Positions 7,699 to 18,963 are shown, numbered from the stretch's first letter. The stretch is DNA of 64,000 nucleotides from JAKIVR01 sp035933635 (GCA_035933635.1 DASYYY010000031.1:1-64000), one strand, 5' to 3'. Notes: generated from the letters alone by a model not told the origin. Made by a program: numbers and translations.

Positions 7699-9304
7699 AG
7701 GTCGGCACCTCCTTGCGCGCGAGCGCCGCCCGAACGAGCGCGAGGTAGAGCGGGTGGGGAGCCTCCGGGCGGGAGAGGAACTCGGGGTGGTACTGCACCC
7801 CGACGAAGAACGGATGGTCGGTCAGCTCGAACGCTTCGACCCGGCCGTCGACGGTGCGGCCGGCGACCTTTAGGCCGCGGGCGGCGAACCGGTCCAGATA
7901 GGCCGGGTTGATCTCGAATCGGTGGCGGTGGCGCTCCCAGATCTCGGTGCGTCCGTAGATCTCGGAGATGCGGGAGCCCGCCTCGAGAACGACACGCTGG
8001 GCGCCGAGCCGCATCGTGCCGCCCATCGACTGCACGGCCTTCTGGTCCTCGAGCAGGCAGACCACCGGGTCCGGGGAGTGCGGGTCGACCTCGCTGGAGT
8101 TCGCGTGCGTCAGCCCGAGCTCGTGGCGGGCGAACTCGACGGCCGCCATCTGGAACCCATAGCAGACGCCGAGGTAGGGGATCGCCTGGGTGCGGGCGAG
8201 CTCGATGGCGAGCATCTTGCCCTCGACGCCACGCGCGCCGAAGCCGCCCGGGACCAACAGCGCGTCGGAGCGCTTCAAGCGGGCCAGCGCGGCGGGGTTG
8301 CGGTGCAGGTCCTCGGCGTCGTACCATTGCAGCGTGATGCCGCAGCCGAGCCGTCCCTGGACATGGTGGAACGCCTCGATGTGCGAGAGGTAGGCGTCGT
8401 GGAGATCGGTGTACTTGCCGACCACCGCGACCTCGACGTTGCCGGTCTCGGAACGGTAGGTGGCGAGGAACTCCTTCCAGGCGGTGAAGTCCGGCTCGCG
8501 CTCCGGGAGCCCGAGCAGCTTGGACAGGAACGAGCCGACGCCCTGGGCCTCGAGCACGAGGGGCACCTCGTAGATCACCGACTGGTCCGGCACCGAGATC
8601 ACCGCCTCGGGCGGGACGTCGCAGAAGAGCGAGATCTTGGCCTTGATGTCGGGGGCGAGCGGGGCGGGCCCCCGCGCGACGATCAGGTTGGGCCGGATAC
8701 CGATGGCGCGGAGCTCGCGGACCGAGTGCTGCGTCGGCTTGGTCTTCGCCTCGCCGACCGGTCCGACCGTCGGGACGAGGGTCGTGTGCACGAAGGCCAT
8801 GTGGCCCTCGCCGAGCTCGTAGGAGAGCTCGCGCAGTGCCTCCAAAAAGGGCATCGACTCGATGTCACCGACGGTCCCTCCGACCTCGACGAGGACGACC
8901 TCGGCCCCCGAGGCCTGGGCGACCTCGCGGATGATCCGCTTGATCTCGCCGGTGACGTGGGGGATGATCTGGACGGTGTTGCCGAGGTATTCGCCGCGCC
9001 GCTCCCGCTCGATGACCGCGCGGTAGATCTTGCCGGTCGTCAGGTTGTGGCTGCCGTTGAGGCTCTGGGCGAGGAACCGCTCGTAGTTGCCGAGGTCGAG
9101 GTCGGCCTCGGTCCCGTCGTCCAGCACGAACACCTCGCCGTGCTGGTAGGGGTTCATCGTCCCCGCGTCGACGTTGAGGTAGGGGTCGATCTTGACGATC
9201 GTGACGCCGATGTTGCGCGCCTTCAGCAGGCGCCCGAGCGACGAGGTGGTGATGCCCTTGCCGAGGCCGGAAATCACGCCTCCGCTGACGACAACGACCT
9301 TCAC
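7670..9304 (-). CDS. pyrG: CTP synthase
   Basis: 544 residues, GTG start at 9304 with GGAGG just upstream. Makes CTP from UTP, ATP and glutamine. The N-terminal synthase domain begins MKVVVVSGGVISGLGKGITT with the P-loop GLGKG, and contains VDAGTMNPYQHGEV. The C-terminal glutaminase domain has the nucleophile motif YLGVCYGFQ and the His/Glu pair in VQYHPEFLSRP. Start of the minus-strand run leading to aspS and mcm. A TTTAAG box near 9338-9344 lies about 37 bp before the start, consistent with a short leader plus Shine-Dalgarno. Confidence 0.97.
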   Translation of the reverse strand: MKVVVVSGGVISGLGKGITTSSLGRLLKARNIGVTIVKIDPYLNVDAGTMNPYQHGEVFVLDDGTEADLDLGNYERFLAQSLNGSHNLTTGKIYRAVIERERRGEYLGNTVQIIPHVTGEIKRIIREVAQASGAEVVLVEVGGTVGDIESMPFLEALRELSYELGEGHMAFVHTTLVPTVGPVGEAKTKPTQHSVRELRAIGIRPNLIVARGPAPLAPDIKAKISLFCDVPPEAVISVPDQSVIYEVPLVLEAQGVGSFLSKLLGLPEREPDFTAWKEFLATYRSETGNVEVAVVGKYTDLHDAYLSHIEAFHHVQGRLGCGITLQWYDAEDLHRNPAALARLKRSDALLVPGGFGARGVEGKMLAIELARTQAIPYLGVCYGFQMAAVEFARHELGLTHANSSEVDPHSPDPVVCLLEDQKAVQSMGGTMRLGAQRVVLEAGSRISEIYGRTEIWERHRHRFEINPAYLDRFAARGLKVAGRTVDGRVEAFELTDHPFFVGVQYHPEFLSRPEAPHPLYLALVRAALARKEVPTSVAAAPARA

Positions 9305-9412
9305 GAACCAACCTCCGCGCGGGTAACGGACTGACCCCTTAAAGACGCCGGCGAAACGAACGGGAAACGCACCGGCGTGCGGGCGTTTCCCGCGTCCTGC
9401 AGGGCAGTTCGT

Positions 9413-10216
9413 CTACTGTGAGGCCGTCGATGCGAGCGGCCGCTTGCACTTGCGGCAGTTGGTCACCCACGGCTCGTTGGAGGTGCCGCAGAAGCTGCAG
9501 ATCCGAGGCGGCCGGGCGCCTCCCTGGGGGGGCGCCGACGGGGCCGCGTTGGTCTCCGGCTCGGAGGCGGGCATGAATCGCTGGGGTTCGGGGGGCTCGG
9601 AGCGGACCCCCACCGGGGGCGGCCGACCGGCCGTCGGCTGCGGGGTCGGTCCGGACGAGGTGATCGGGGCCGGCATCTCGTACGGCGCCTCCTCGGGGGG
9701 AGTGACGTCCTCCGGCGACTCCGCCGCCTTGACGGCGGGCTTCATCCGGAGCCCGAGAATCGCGACCACGGCTCCGAGAACCGCGACGATGATACCGATG
9801 AGCATCAGATACGACAGCCCCGAGTCCGAGTAGGTCACCGAGATCGTCTCGGGGACCGACGTCGCCGGGTTGCTGCTCGAGCACGCGTAGAGGTAGTAGG
9901 TCGTCCCGCTGGCCAACGAGGCGGTGAACGACCCGCTGGCACCGCTTCCGTGCGCCGTCGAGCCGGGGTTACCCGGACATACCCCGTTCGACGAGGTGAG
10001 GAATACCTGCGTCGAGCTCGAGCCGCCGCTCCAGCTGATGGAGACGGTCACCCCTCCGACGAAGCTCGCCGTAGGAGGCTCGAGCGCGGAGCCGGCCTGG
10101 ACGCTCGTGGATTGGGTCGCGGAGATCGCGTAGTACCCGAGCCCGAGAAGAATGACCCCGACGATGACAAGCAGAACTCCAACGACGAAAACCGCGCGGC
10201 GCATCGCCCCCGCCAC
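9413..10216 (-). CDS. Membrane protein with external beta domain and cytosolic zinc ribbon
   Basis: 267 residues; ATG at 10216 or 10204. Layout: transmembrane helix about 8-31, a Ser/Thr-rich presumably external domain (32-132) with FVGGVTVSISWSGGSSSTQV and one Cys pair, a second helix about 136-157, a Pro-rich linker, and a C-terminal zinc ribbon ICSFCGTSNEPWVTNCRKCKR. Both termini should be cytosolic. No function recognised. The same design (membrane unit plus C-terminal zinc finger) recurs at 24055-24840. Confidence 0.7.
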   Translation of the reverse strand: MAGAMRRAVFVVGVLLVIVGVILLGLGYYAISATQSTSVQAGSALEPPTASFVGGVTVSISWSGGSSSTQVFLTSSNGVCPGNPGSTAHGSGASGSFTASLASGTTYYLYACSSSNPATSVPETISVTYSDSGLSYLMLIGIIVAVLGAVVAILGLRMKPAVKAAESPEDVTPPEEAPYEMPAPITSSGPTPQPTAGRPPPVGVRSEPPEPQRFMPASEPETNAAPSAPPQGGARPPRICSFCGTSNEPWVTNCRKCKRPLASTASQ

Positions 10217-10270
10217 CGACCCACGCCGAAAAAGGCTTCGGACGCCGAACCGGGCCCTTCACGGCCCGGC

Positions 10271-11047
10271 TCAGAGCGGAACGCGCCGTCCCGAGGGGTC
10301 CCGGTGCGCCCTACCGAACTCCGGCAGCCCCGTCAGTTCCGGCGCGGGGAACACGGGTCCGTCGATGCACGGGTGAAGCGGCCCGAGCGCACAGGCGTCG
10401 CACAGGCCCACGGCGCACTTCATGTGCCGCTCGACCGAGCAGAAGACGGGAACTTTCGGACGGTGCGCCGCCTCGATCACCTTGCGCATCATCACCTCCG
10501 GACCACAGGTCCACACGGCATCGAACGGTTCGGTCGCGAGCAGTCGCCCCGCGACTTCGGTCACATACCCGTGGAAGCCCGAACTACCGTCGTCGGTCGC
10601 GACGTGGACCTCGTTCGAGATCGGTCGAAGGCGCTCGACGAACAGGAGCTCGGCCGCCGTGGTCGCCCCGAGCGCGCAGGTCACCCGGCTCCCCCGCGTC
10701 GCGGCCGCCTCCGCGGCCGGAGCGAGGACCGCCGTGCCGGAGCCGCCCCCCACCACCAGGATGCGCTTCGGTCGCAGGTCGAAGGTGTTGCCATAGGGGC
10801 CCCGGATGCCAAGGACGGTTCCGGGTTCGATGCCCAGGATGCGCCCGCTGGTCGCGCCCATCCGCTTCACGGTCACCCCCTTCGACGGACCGGTGTAGGA
10901 CAGCGACATCGGGAGCTCGTCGTCCCCCGGGACCCAGACCATCACGAACTGACCGGGGTTCGCCGGAAGAGGGTACTCGAACCGGAGCGTCACGGTCGAG
11001 GGGGTCTCGCGGGTCGACTCGGTGACCGCGCAGGCTTGCCGCATCAT
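10271..11047 (-). CDS. pyrK: Dihydroorotate dehydrogenase electron-transfer subunit
   Basis: 258 residues from ATG 11047 (11044 also possible). Iron-sulfur flavoprotein that passes electrons from class 1B dihydroorotate dehydrogenase to NAD. Features: FAD-binding PMSLSYTG, a GPYGNTF loop, the Rossmann motif VVGGGSGTAVLAP, and C-terminal 2Fe-2S cysteines in KCAVGLCDACALGPLHPC. It starts 13 nt after the pyrD stop, so both subunits are made together. Confidence 0.92.
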   Translation of the reverse strand: MMRQACAVTESTRETPSTVTLRFEYPLPANPGQFVMVWVPGDDELPMSLSYTGPSKGVTVKRMGATSGRILGIEPGTVLGIRGPYGNTFDLRPKRILVVGGGSGTAVLAPAAEAAATRGSRVTCALGATTAAELLFVERLRPISNEVHVATDDGSSGFHGYVTEVAGRLLATEPFDAVWTCGPEVMMRKVIEAAHRPKVPVFCSVERHMKCAVGLCDACALGPLHPCIDGPVFPAPELTGLPEFGRAHRDPSGRRVPL

Positions 11048-11060
11048 GGGTGGTCGAGGC

Positions 11061-11990
11061 CTACCCGCCGACCCGCGCGGCTCGATGGGCCGCGCCGACC
11101 AAATCGGAGATTTGGGAGACACCCAGCACGCGCATTCGTTCGGTGAGCTCCTCGACCAGACGCCCGAAAACGGAGACCCGTTCGAAGCTCACCGCCGTCC
11201 CGACCTGGACGGCGGAGGCTCCGGCGAGCAGGTACTCGACCGCGTCGGTCCCGCTCGAGATCCCTCCCACGCCCACGATCGGGATCTTCACGCGCTCGAA
11301 GACCTTCCAGACGCAGGCGAGACCCACGGGCTTGATCGCCGGGCCGCTGAGCCCCCCGAGCCCGTGGGCGAGCACCGGCCGCTGAAGGGCCGCGTCGATG
11401 GCGAGGCCCCGTACGGTGTTGATCGCGGTGATCGCGTCGGCACCGGCCCGCTCGGCGGCGGCCGCGATCTCCTCGGGGGCGGCCACATTCGGGGTGATCT
11501 TGACCCAGACGGGGATCTTCACGCTCCGGCGGACCGCCCGGGTGACCTCGGAGACGAGCTCGGGGTCCTGCCCGATCTCCGAGCCGAGCCCCTCGGCGTG
11601 AGGGCAGCTGAGGTTCAGCTCGACCGCGAGGACACCGGTCTCGGCGATCTGCGCGGCCAGCCGCCCGAACTCCTCGGCGTCGTGGCCGAAGACGCTCCCG
11701 ACGATGGCGACCCCGGCGTCCCGAGCGAGGGCGATCTCCTTTGGATACTCTCCGATCCCCGGGTTCGGCAGTCCCATCGCGTTGAGGAAGCCCCACCGTT
11801 CGTACTGTTCGACGGTGGGGTTCGGGTAGCCCGGTCGAGCCTCGGAGCCGATCGATTTGGTGACGACGCCCCCGGCGCCGGCCCGCCAGGCACCGGCCAG
11901 GGATTCCCCGCTCTCCCCCCAGATCCCCGAGGCGAGAAGGAACGGATTCCGGAACGACAGCGCGCCGACGCGCGCCGAGGTGTCCACCAC
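11061..11990 (-). CDS. pyrD: Dihydroorotate dehydrogenase, catalytic subunit (class 1B)
   Basis: Oxidises dihydroorotate to orotate in pyrimidine synthesis. From GTG 11990 the protein has 309 residues, the family norm. The frame is open much farther upstream but only antisense to clpB. Motifs: FRNPFLLASG near the N-terminus, catalytic loop LNLSCPHAEG, flavin-binding WVKITPNVAAPEE, and C-terminal VGVGGISSGTDAVEYLLAGA. The GTG lies 26.5 bp from the centre of an ATATAT box, so the mRNA is probably leaderless. GTG 11987 is an alternative. Confidence 0.93.
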   Translation of the reverse strand: MVDTSARVGALSFRNPFLLASGIWGESGESLAGAWRAGAGGVVTKSIGSEARPGYPNPTVEQYERWGFLNAMGLPNPGIGEYPKEIALARDAGVAIVGSVFGHDAEEFGRLAAQIAETGVLAVELNLSCPHAEGLGSEIGQDPELVSEVTRAVRRSVKIPVWVKITPNVAAPEEIAAAAERAGADAITAINTVRGLAIDAALQRPVLAHGLGGLSGPAIKPVGLACVWKVFERVKIPIVGVGGISSGTDAVEYLLAGASAVQVGTAVSFERVSVFGRLVEELTERMRVLGVSQISDLVGAAHRAARVGG

Positions 11991-12013
11991 GACGCGTTCG
12001 ACGAGAAGTCGCA

Positions 12014-12019
12014 ATATAT
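12014..12019. promoter_or_regulatory. Self-complementary TATA box shared by pyrD and clpB
   Basis: The hexamer ATATAT is its own reverse complement. Its centre (12016.5) is exactly 26.5 bp from the pyrD GTG (11990) on one side and the clpB ATG (12043) on the other. With the usual archaeal TATA-to-start-site distance both transcripts would begin at the first base of their start codon. The flanks CGCA and CGGT differ, so polarity would be set by flanking BRE sequence. Confidence 0.7.
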
Positions 12020-12042
12020 CGGTTGGGAGTCGAACGCCCTCG

Positions 12043-14652
<2,610 letters not shown>

Positions 14653-14662
14653 GGAGCGTTCG

Positions 14663-15595
14663 TTGAGCGGCGCGCTCACTCTCGCCTTCGTCGGCGCGCC
14701 GGGAACGGCCAAGGAGCTCGGCAAGAAGAGCACCCAGAGCGACATCACGCTCTACCACGACGTCCACGGCGACCGTGCGCTGACGCTGGTCGAGCCGTCC
14801 CAGTATCCGGAGAAATTCGCCTCCCTGCTCTTCGCGCTCGCCCTCAGCGAGCGCGCGATCTTCATCGTCGACGGGCTCAACCGCAGCATCGCCGAGACCG
14901 CCGCCACCGTCGACCTGTTCGACCTCCCGGTCGAGCTCCGGCACGGCCCCGCGGTCGGAGCCGAAGAGCTCCGCAAGGCGTTCAAAGGGCTCCGGCTCGT
15001 CGACGCGCCCACCGCACCGCTCGACCTGATGCGGCTCCGCGAGGAGCTCGCCACCGCGCCCGAGCGCCCGTCGGTGGGACCGGTGCGCGTCGTCCTCGAC
15101 CACTACTTCCCGGTCAAGGGCGTGGGCACCGTCGCCCTCGGCTTCGTCCAGCAGGGCACGCTCACCGCCCACGCCACCCTCAAGCTGCTCCCGACGGCCA
15201 AGAGCGTCGAGGTCCGTTCGGTCCAGGTCCACGACGTCGACGTCCCCTCGGCCTCGGCCGGTGAGCGGGTGGGGGTCGCGCTCAAGGGGATCGAGGTCGA
15301 CGAGCTCTCCCGCGGACAGGTACTGGCGGCGGAGCCCGCGCTCCCGGTCGCGACCCGCCTCTCCGGCGGTTCCGGGAGGAAGTGCCCCTACTACCGGGGC
15401 GATCTCGGGGTCGGCGCCCACCTGCATGCCCTGGTGGGTTTGCAGTTCGTGCCCGCGGCGGTGACCGCCTTCTCCGGCGAGACGATCACGGTGGAAACCG
15501 ACCGGCCGGTCGTGGCGGCGCCGGGCGCCACGATGATCCTGGCGGACCTGTCGGCCCCGGTCGGTCCCCGCAGCGTGGGTCGATGGACGATCTGA
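14663..15595 (+). CDS. Degenerate EF-Tu/SelB-like translation factor homologue
   Basis: 310 residues, TTG start preceded by GAGGAG, 10 nt after clpB. The N-terminal part resembles a translational GTPase fold but the P-loop is FVGAPGTAKELGKK rather than GHVDHGKT, and no NKxD motif is visible, so GTP hydrolysis is doubtful. The second half looks like EF-Tu domains 2 and 3 (GVGTVALGFVQQGTL, GERVGVALKGIEVDELSRGQVLA). Similar proteins with ELGKK plus SDITLY motifs form an archaeal family of unknown role. Placement between clpB and pan hints at protein quality control, an inference only. Confidence 0.7.
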   Translation: MSGALTLAFVGAPGTAKELGKKSTQSDITLYHDVHGDRALTLVEPSQYPEKFASLLFALALSERAIFIVDGLNRSIAETAATVDLFDLPVELRHGPAVGAEELRKAFKGLRLVDAPTAPLDLMRLREELATAPERPSVGPVRVVLDHYFPVKGVGTVALGFVQQGTLTAHATLKLLPTAKSVEVRSVQVHDVDVPSASAGERVGVALKGIEVDELSRGQVLAAEPALPVATRLSGGSGRKCPYYRGDLGVGAHLHALVGLQFVPAAVTAFSGETITVETDRPVVAAPGATMILADLSAPVGPRSVGRWTI

Positions 15596-15604
15596 CCGGA
15601 ACGG

Positions 15605-16810
15605 TCAGGCGAACATCGTGACGGATTCCTTGCGGAGCTCTTCCTCGCCGACGACCTTCTCGATCGCCCGCTCGAAATCGGCCAGCGTGACATGGTCGCG
15701 CTCCTCGCGGATCGCCCACATTCCGGCCTCGGTGCAGATCGACTTGATGTCGGCACCGGTGGCGCCCTCGCAACGAGCGGCGAGCGCCTCGAAGTCGATC
15801 GTCTCGCGGATCGCCATGCCGCGCGTGTGGATCTTGAAGATGTCCGCTCGGCCCTGATCGCTCGGCACGGGGATCTCGATGATCCGGTCGAACCGACCGG
15901 GACGCAACAGCGCCTCGTCCAGGATGTCGGGCCGGTTGGTGGCCGCGACGATCTTGACATTGCTCAGCGGCTCAAAGCCGTCCATCTCCGCGAGCAACTG
16001 CATCAGGGTGCGCTGCACCTCTCGGTCGCCGCTCGTGGCCACCTCGAGACGCTTGGCTCCGATGGAGTCGACCTCGTCGATGAAGATGATCGTGGGCGCC
16101 TTCTCGCGCGCCAGCTGGAAGAGCTCGCGGACCAGGCGCGCACCCTCGCCGATGTACTTCTGGACGAGCTCGCTGCCGACGAGACGGACGAAGGTGGCGT
16201 GGGTGTGGTGTGCCACCGCCTTGGCGATCAGCGTCTTGCCCGTGCCGGGGGGCCCGATGAGGAGCACGCCCTTGGGCGGCTCGACGCCGACCTTGCGGTA
16301 GAGCTCGGAACGCAGCAGCGGGTACTCGACGGCCTCGCGGATCTCGCGGATCTGGTCGCCCAGCCCGCCGATGTCGTTGTAGGCCACCCCCGGCTTTTCG
16401 AGCACCTCGCTCGCGGCCACCAGAGGGTCCAGCGAAGCGGGCAGCACCCCCATCACCGCGAGGGTCTGCTTGTTGAGCGCAACGCGCGATCCGATGGTGA
16501 TCTTCTCGTGGTCGACGGTCTCGGCGGAGTTGACCACGAAGTCCGGGCCGGTCGAGGACTTGACGACCACGCGGCCGTCGGTCAGGATGTCCCGGACGCT
16601 GCCGACGATGAGCGGGGGGTAGCGGAGCCGGTCGAGCTCGGTCTTGAGCCGCTTGACCTCGCGCTGGAGCCGGAGGATCTCGGCCTCCATGTAGTGGCGT
16701 TCGCTCTCGACGCGCTTGATCGCCTCCGTGAGCTGGCTGTTGCGCAGCTCCAGGAAGTTGACCCGCTCGAAGCTCTCGCTGGGGGGTGCAGCGGCCTCGG
16801 GGTCCGACAT
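15605..16810 (-). CDS. pan: Proteasome-activating nucleotidase PAN (AAA ATPase)
   Basis: 401 residues from ATG 16810 (a TTG at 16834 is in frame). Unfolds substrates and opens the 20S proteasome gate. N-terminal coiled coil (about 20-65, AIKRVESERHYMEAEILRLQ), OB domain, then AAA module with Walker A GPPGTGKT, Walker B IIFIDEVDSIG, and second-region-of-homology residues. The C-terminus ends MFA, a hydrophobic-Phe-X form of the HbYX motif that docks into the 20S alpha ring. The proteasome subunits are not in the window. Confidence 0.96.
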   Translation of the reverse strand: MSDPEAAAPPSESFERVNFLELRNSQLTEAIKRVESERHYMEAEILRLQREVKRLKTELDRLRYPPLIVGSVRDILTDGRVVVKSSTGPDFVVNSAETVDHEKITIGSRVALNKQTLAVMGVLPASLDPLVAASEVLEKPGVAYNDIGGLGDQIREIREAVEYPLLRSELYRKVGVEPPKGVLLIGPPGTGKTLIAKAVAHHTHATFVRLVGSELVQKYIGEGARLVRELFQLAREKAPTIIFIDEVDSIGAKRLEVATSGDREVQRTLMQLLAEMDGFEPLSNVKIVAATNRPDILDEALLRPGRFDRIIEIPVPSDQGRADIFKIHTRGMAIRETIDFEALAARCEGATGADIKSICTEAGMWAIREERDHVTLADFERAIEKVVGEEELRKESVTMFA

Positions 16811-16875
16811 GTTATGCTGACGAGGTCTCCCCAACCACCCGGCGGCGGTCTTCGAGGAGTAAGTAGTCGCCGCTC

Positions 16876-16883
16876 CTTATAAG
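16876..16883. promoter_or_regulatory. Palindromic TATA box CTTATAAG between pan and pantoate kinase
   Basis: Perfect 8-bp palindrome. Its centre is 28.5 bp before the pantoate kinase ATG (16908), fitting a leaderless transcript. On the other strand the predicted start site is near 16853, giving pan a leader of about 43 nt. A second divergent pair built on one self-complementary TATA element, like pyrD/clpB. Confidence 0.6.
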
Positions 16884-16907
16884 AAGTAGCTGGAATGAAC
16901 GTTGACG

Positions 16908-17906
16908 ATGCGCTCCACCGACGAGAAAGTCGGTGGCCGGAGCGTCACCGCGTTCGCGCCGGGCCATCTGACCGGAGTGTTCGAACCGGCGATCGAGGCG
17001 GCCGATCCGCGCGCACGCGGCTCGTTGGGCGCCGGCGTCGCGCTCGAAGTGGGTGCGTGGGCGCAGGCGCGCTGGACGCCCGGCCGCAGCCGTCGCGTGT
17101 CCGTGGGAGGGGACCTCGGCGCGCCCTGGCCGATCTCGCGCGATGTGGCCGAGCGGTTGGTCGCCGACCGCCGCGGAACGCTTCGCGTCGACCTGCGCCA
17201 CGAGCTTCCGATCGGCCAGGGGTTCGGAATGAGCGCGGCGGGCGCGCTCGCGACCGGATTGGCCGTCGCCGGCGCCCTCGGAGTGCCCGCGCAGCGGGCG
17301 ATCGAGACCGCGCATCTGGCCGAGCTCTTCGGCGGGGGAGGACAGGGTGGAGTGGCGGCCATACTTCGCCCCGGACTCGAACGGCGCGATCGCCCCGGGA
17401 TCCCTCCCTGGGGCCGCATCTCCCACCGCCCGTGGTCCGGTCGGATCTTCCTGGTGGTGATGGGCGCGCCGATCCCGTCTCCGACGCTCCTGCACGATCC
17501 GGAGTTCCTGGACCGGGTCGGGCGATCCGGACACGACGGTCTGCGCGCCCTCCGCCGAGGATGGTCCGCGGAGCGTCTGTTCGAAGAGGCGGAGGCGTTC
17601 ACCGACCGGCTTGGGCTGGCCCCCCCGAGCTGGGGTCGCATCGTGCGTCGGCTGCGCGGGGCTGAGACCCGGGTCGCGCAGGCGATGCTCGGCCGAAGCT
17701 TGTTCGCCGTTGCGTTCACCCCGGAAGCGGAGCGCCGCCTGATCACGAAGCTGGGCCGCGTACCGCGGACGGTGATCCGGGTCCGCGGCGGCCACGTGGG
17801 CGCCGGGGTGGTGCATGATCGACCTTCGTCGGAAAGGGGACCGAAGGGGTTGCGGCGCGAGCTGTCGGCGCATCGCCACGGTCGGTTCGCCGGCGATGCC
17901 ACCTAG
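16908..17906 (+). CDS. Pantoate kinase (archaeal CoA pathway)
   Basis: 332 residues from ATG 16908 (TTG 16902 also in frame). GHMP-family kinase that phosphorylates pantoate, the first step of the archaeal route to 4-phosphopantothenate. N-terminal AFAPGHLTGVFEP and the glycine-rich ATP loop LPIGQGFGMSAAGALATGLA identify the family; a third motif VIRVRGGHVGAGV is near the end. It converges on a small membrane-protein gene, with one base between the stops. Phosphopantothenate synthetase is not nearby. Confidence 0.88.
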   Translation: MRSTDEKVGGRSVTAFAPGHLTGVFEPAIEAADPRARGSLGAGVALEVGAWAQARWTPGRSRRVSVGGDLGAPWPISRDVAERLVADRRGTLRVDLRHELPIGQGFGMSAAGALATGLAVAGALGVPAQRAIETAHLAELFGGGGQGGVAAILRPGLERRDRPGIPPWGRISHRPWSGRIFLVVMGAPIPSPTLLHDPEFLDRVGRSGHDGLRALRRGWSAERLFEEAEAFTDRLGLAPPSWGRIVRRLRGAETRVAQAMLGRSLFAVAFTPEAERRLITKLGRVPRTVIRVRGGHVGAGVVHDRPSSERGPKGLRRELSAHRHGRFAGDAT

Positions 17907-17907
17907 C

Positions 17908-18267
17908 CTAGCGCGGCGGGTTGACGTTGATGTTCGTCTGGCCGGCCGGGCTCGCGACGGGAGCGGCGGCGATCGGGGCGGGCTGCACGATCGTCACGGG
18001 CGGATTGTTCGGCGGCGACTGGGTGGTCACCGATTCCCCGCCCGTATAGACGATCAGCACGACCCCGATCACGAACAGGACGAAGAACGCGACAAGCGCG
18101 CCATCGCTGGTCCTGTGGGTGGCGGGGTCGAAGCAGACCCCTTCGCCGCCTCCGCATCGGGCCAGGACGCCCAGGTCGAACCCGATCAGGATGATCGCGA
18201 GGATCACAATGATCAGGCCGGCCCCCCAGTAGGGATGGGTGACGGACAGTCGGGTCGTGGTCGCCAT
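17908..18267 (-). CDS. Small two-helix membrane protein
   Basis: 119 residues with ATG 18267 and a GCGGAGGTG Shine-Dalgarno 8 nt upstream. Helices at about 14-35 (GAGLIIVILAIILIGFDLGV) and 58-75 (ALVAFFVLFVIGVVLIVYTG); between them a short loop with two Cys (CGGGEGVC). The C-terminal 40 residues are Pro/Ala-rich. No family recognised. Confidence 0.65.
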   Translation of the reverse strand: MATTTRLSVTHPYWGAGLIIVILAIILIGFDLGVLARCGGGEGVCFDPATHRTSDGALVAFFVLFVIGVVLIVYTGGESVTTQSPPNNPPVTIVQPAPIAAAPVASPAGQTNINVNPPR

Positions 18268-18438
18268 CGTGGGACACCTCCGCAGGAAAGACCGGGTCCG
18301 GGGGGTTGTCCCTTCGCTAACCGAGGGGGGAGAACACGGACCTCAGCCGAACGGCCTATCCCGGCCCGAGCGTGTCGGGATCCTCGGGGTGCGAGGCGGC
18401 AAGGCTTTTGAAGGGGGTCCGGTCTCGCGCGACCTCCC

Positions 18439-18963
18439 ATGACGCGCAAGCCCGCCCGGATGTACCGGGAGATCGAGGGCCAGGTCTACACCCGGCGCGA
18501 GTACATGGGCGGCGTCCCGCAGTGCCGCATCGCCCAGTTCGATGTCGGGAACCTCAAGCAATCCTTCCCCCTGTCGTTCACGCTGCACGTGGAAGAGGCC
18601 GCGCAGGTGCGCGACATCGCGCTCGAGGCGGCCCGTATCAGCGCCGTGCGTGTGCTGGAGGCCCGCGCGCCCAACCAGTTCCACCTGAAGGTCCGACGCT
18701 TCCCGCACCAGATCCTCCGGGAGCACAAGATGGCGACCGGTGCCGGCGCCGACCGTATCTCCGATGGGATGCGGCGCGCCTTCGGCAAGGCGGTCGGACA
18801 CGCGGTCCGGGCCCAGATCGGCTCACCGATCCTGACCGTCTACACGACCGAGATCAACTCGGCGGCCGCCAAGGAGGCGCTCCGCAAGGCCTCCCACAAG
18901 CTCCCGGTCCCTACGCGGCTCGTGATCACGGCCGCGGGTCCGCAGGCGGCGCAGGCGGCGTAG
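18439..18963 (+). CDS. rpl10e: Large-subunit ribosomal protein L10e (uL16)
   Basis: 174 residues. Ribosomal protein near the A-site tRNA elbow, late-assembling in the large subunit. Typical start MTRKPARMYREIEGQVYTRREYMGGVP and conserved RRFPHQILREHKMATGAGADRISDGMRRAFGK stretch. A CTTTTGAA element (18405-18412) sits about 30 bp upstream, suggesting a leaderless mRNA. The 3' end overlaps the convergent uspA-like gene by 38 nt. Confidence 0.97.
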   Translation: MTRKPARMYREIEGQVYTRREYMGGVPQCRIAQFDVGNLKQSFPLSFTLHVEEAAQVRDIALEAARISAVRVLEARAPNQFHLKVRRFPHQILREHKMATGAGADRISDGMRRAFGKAVGHAVRAQIGSPILTVYTTEINSAAAKEALRKASHKLPVPTRLVITAAGPQAAQAA

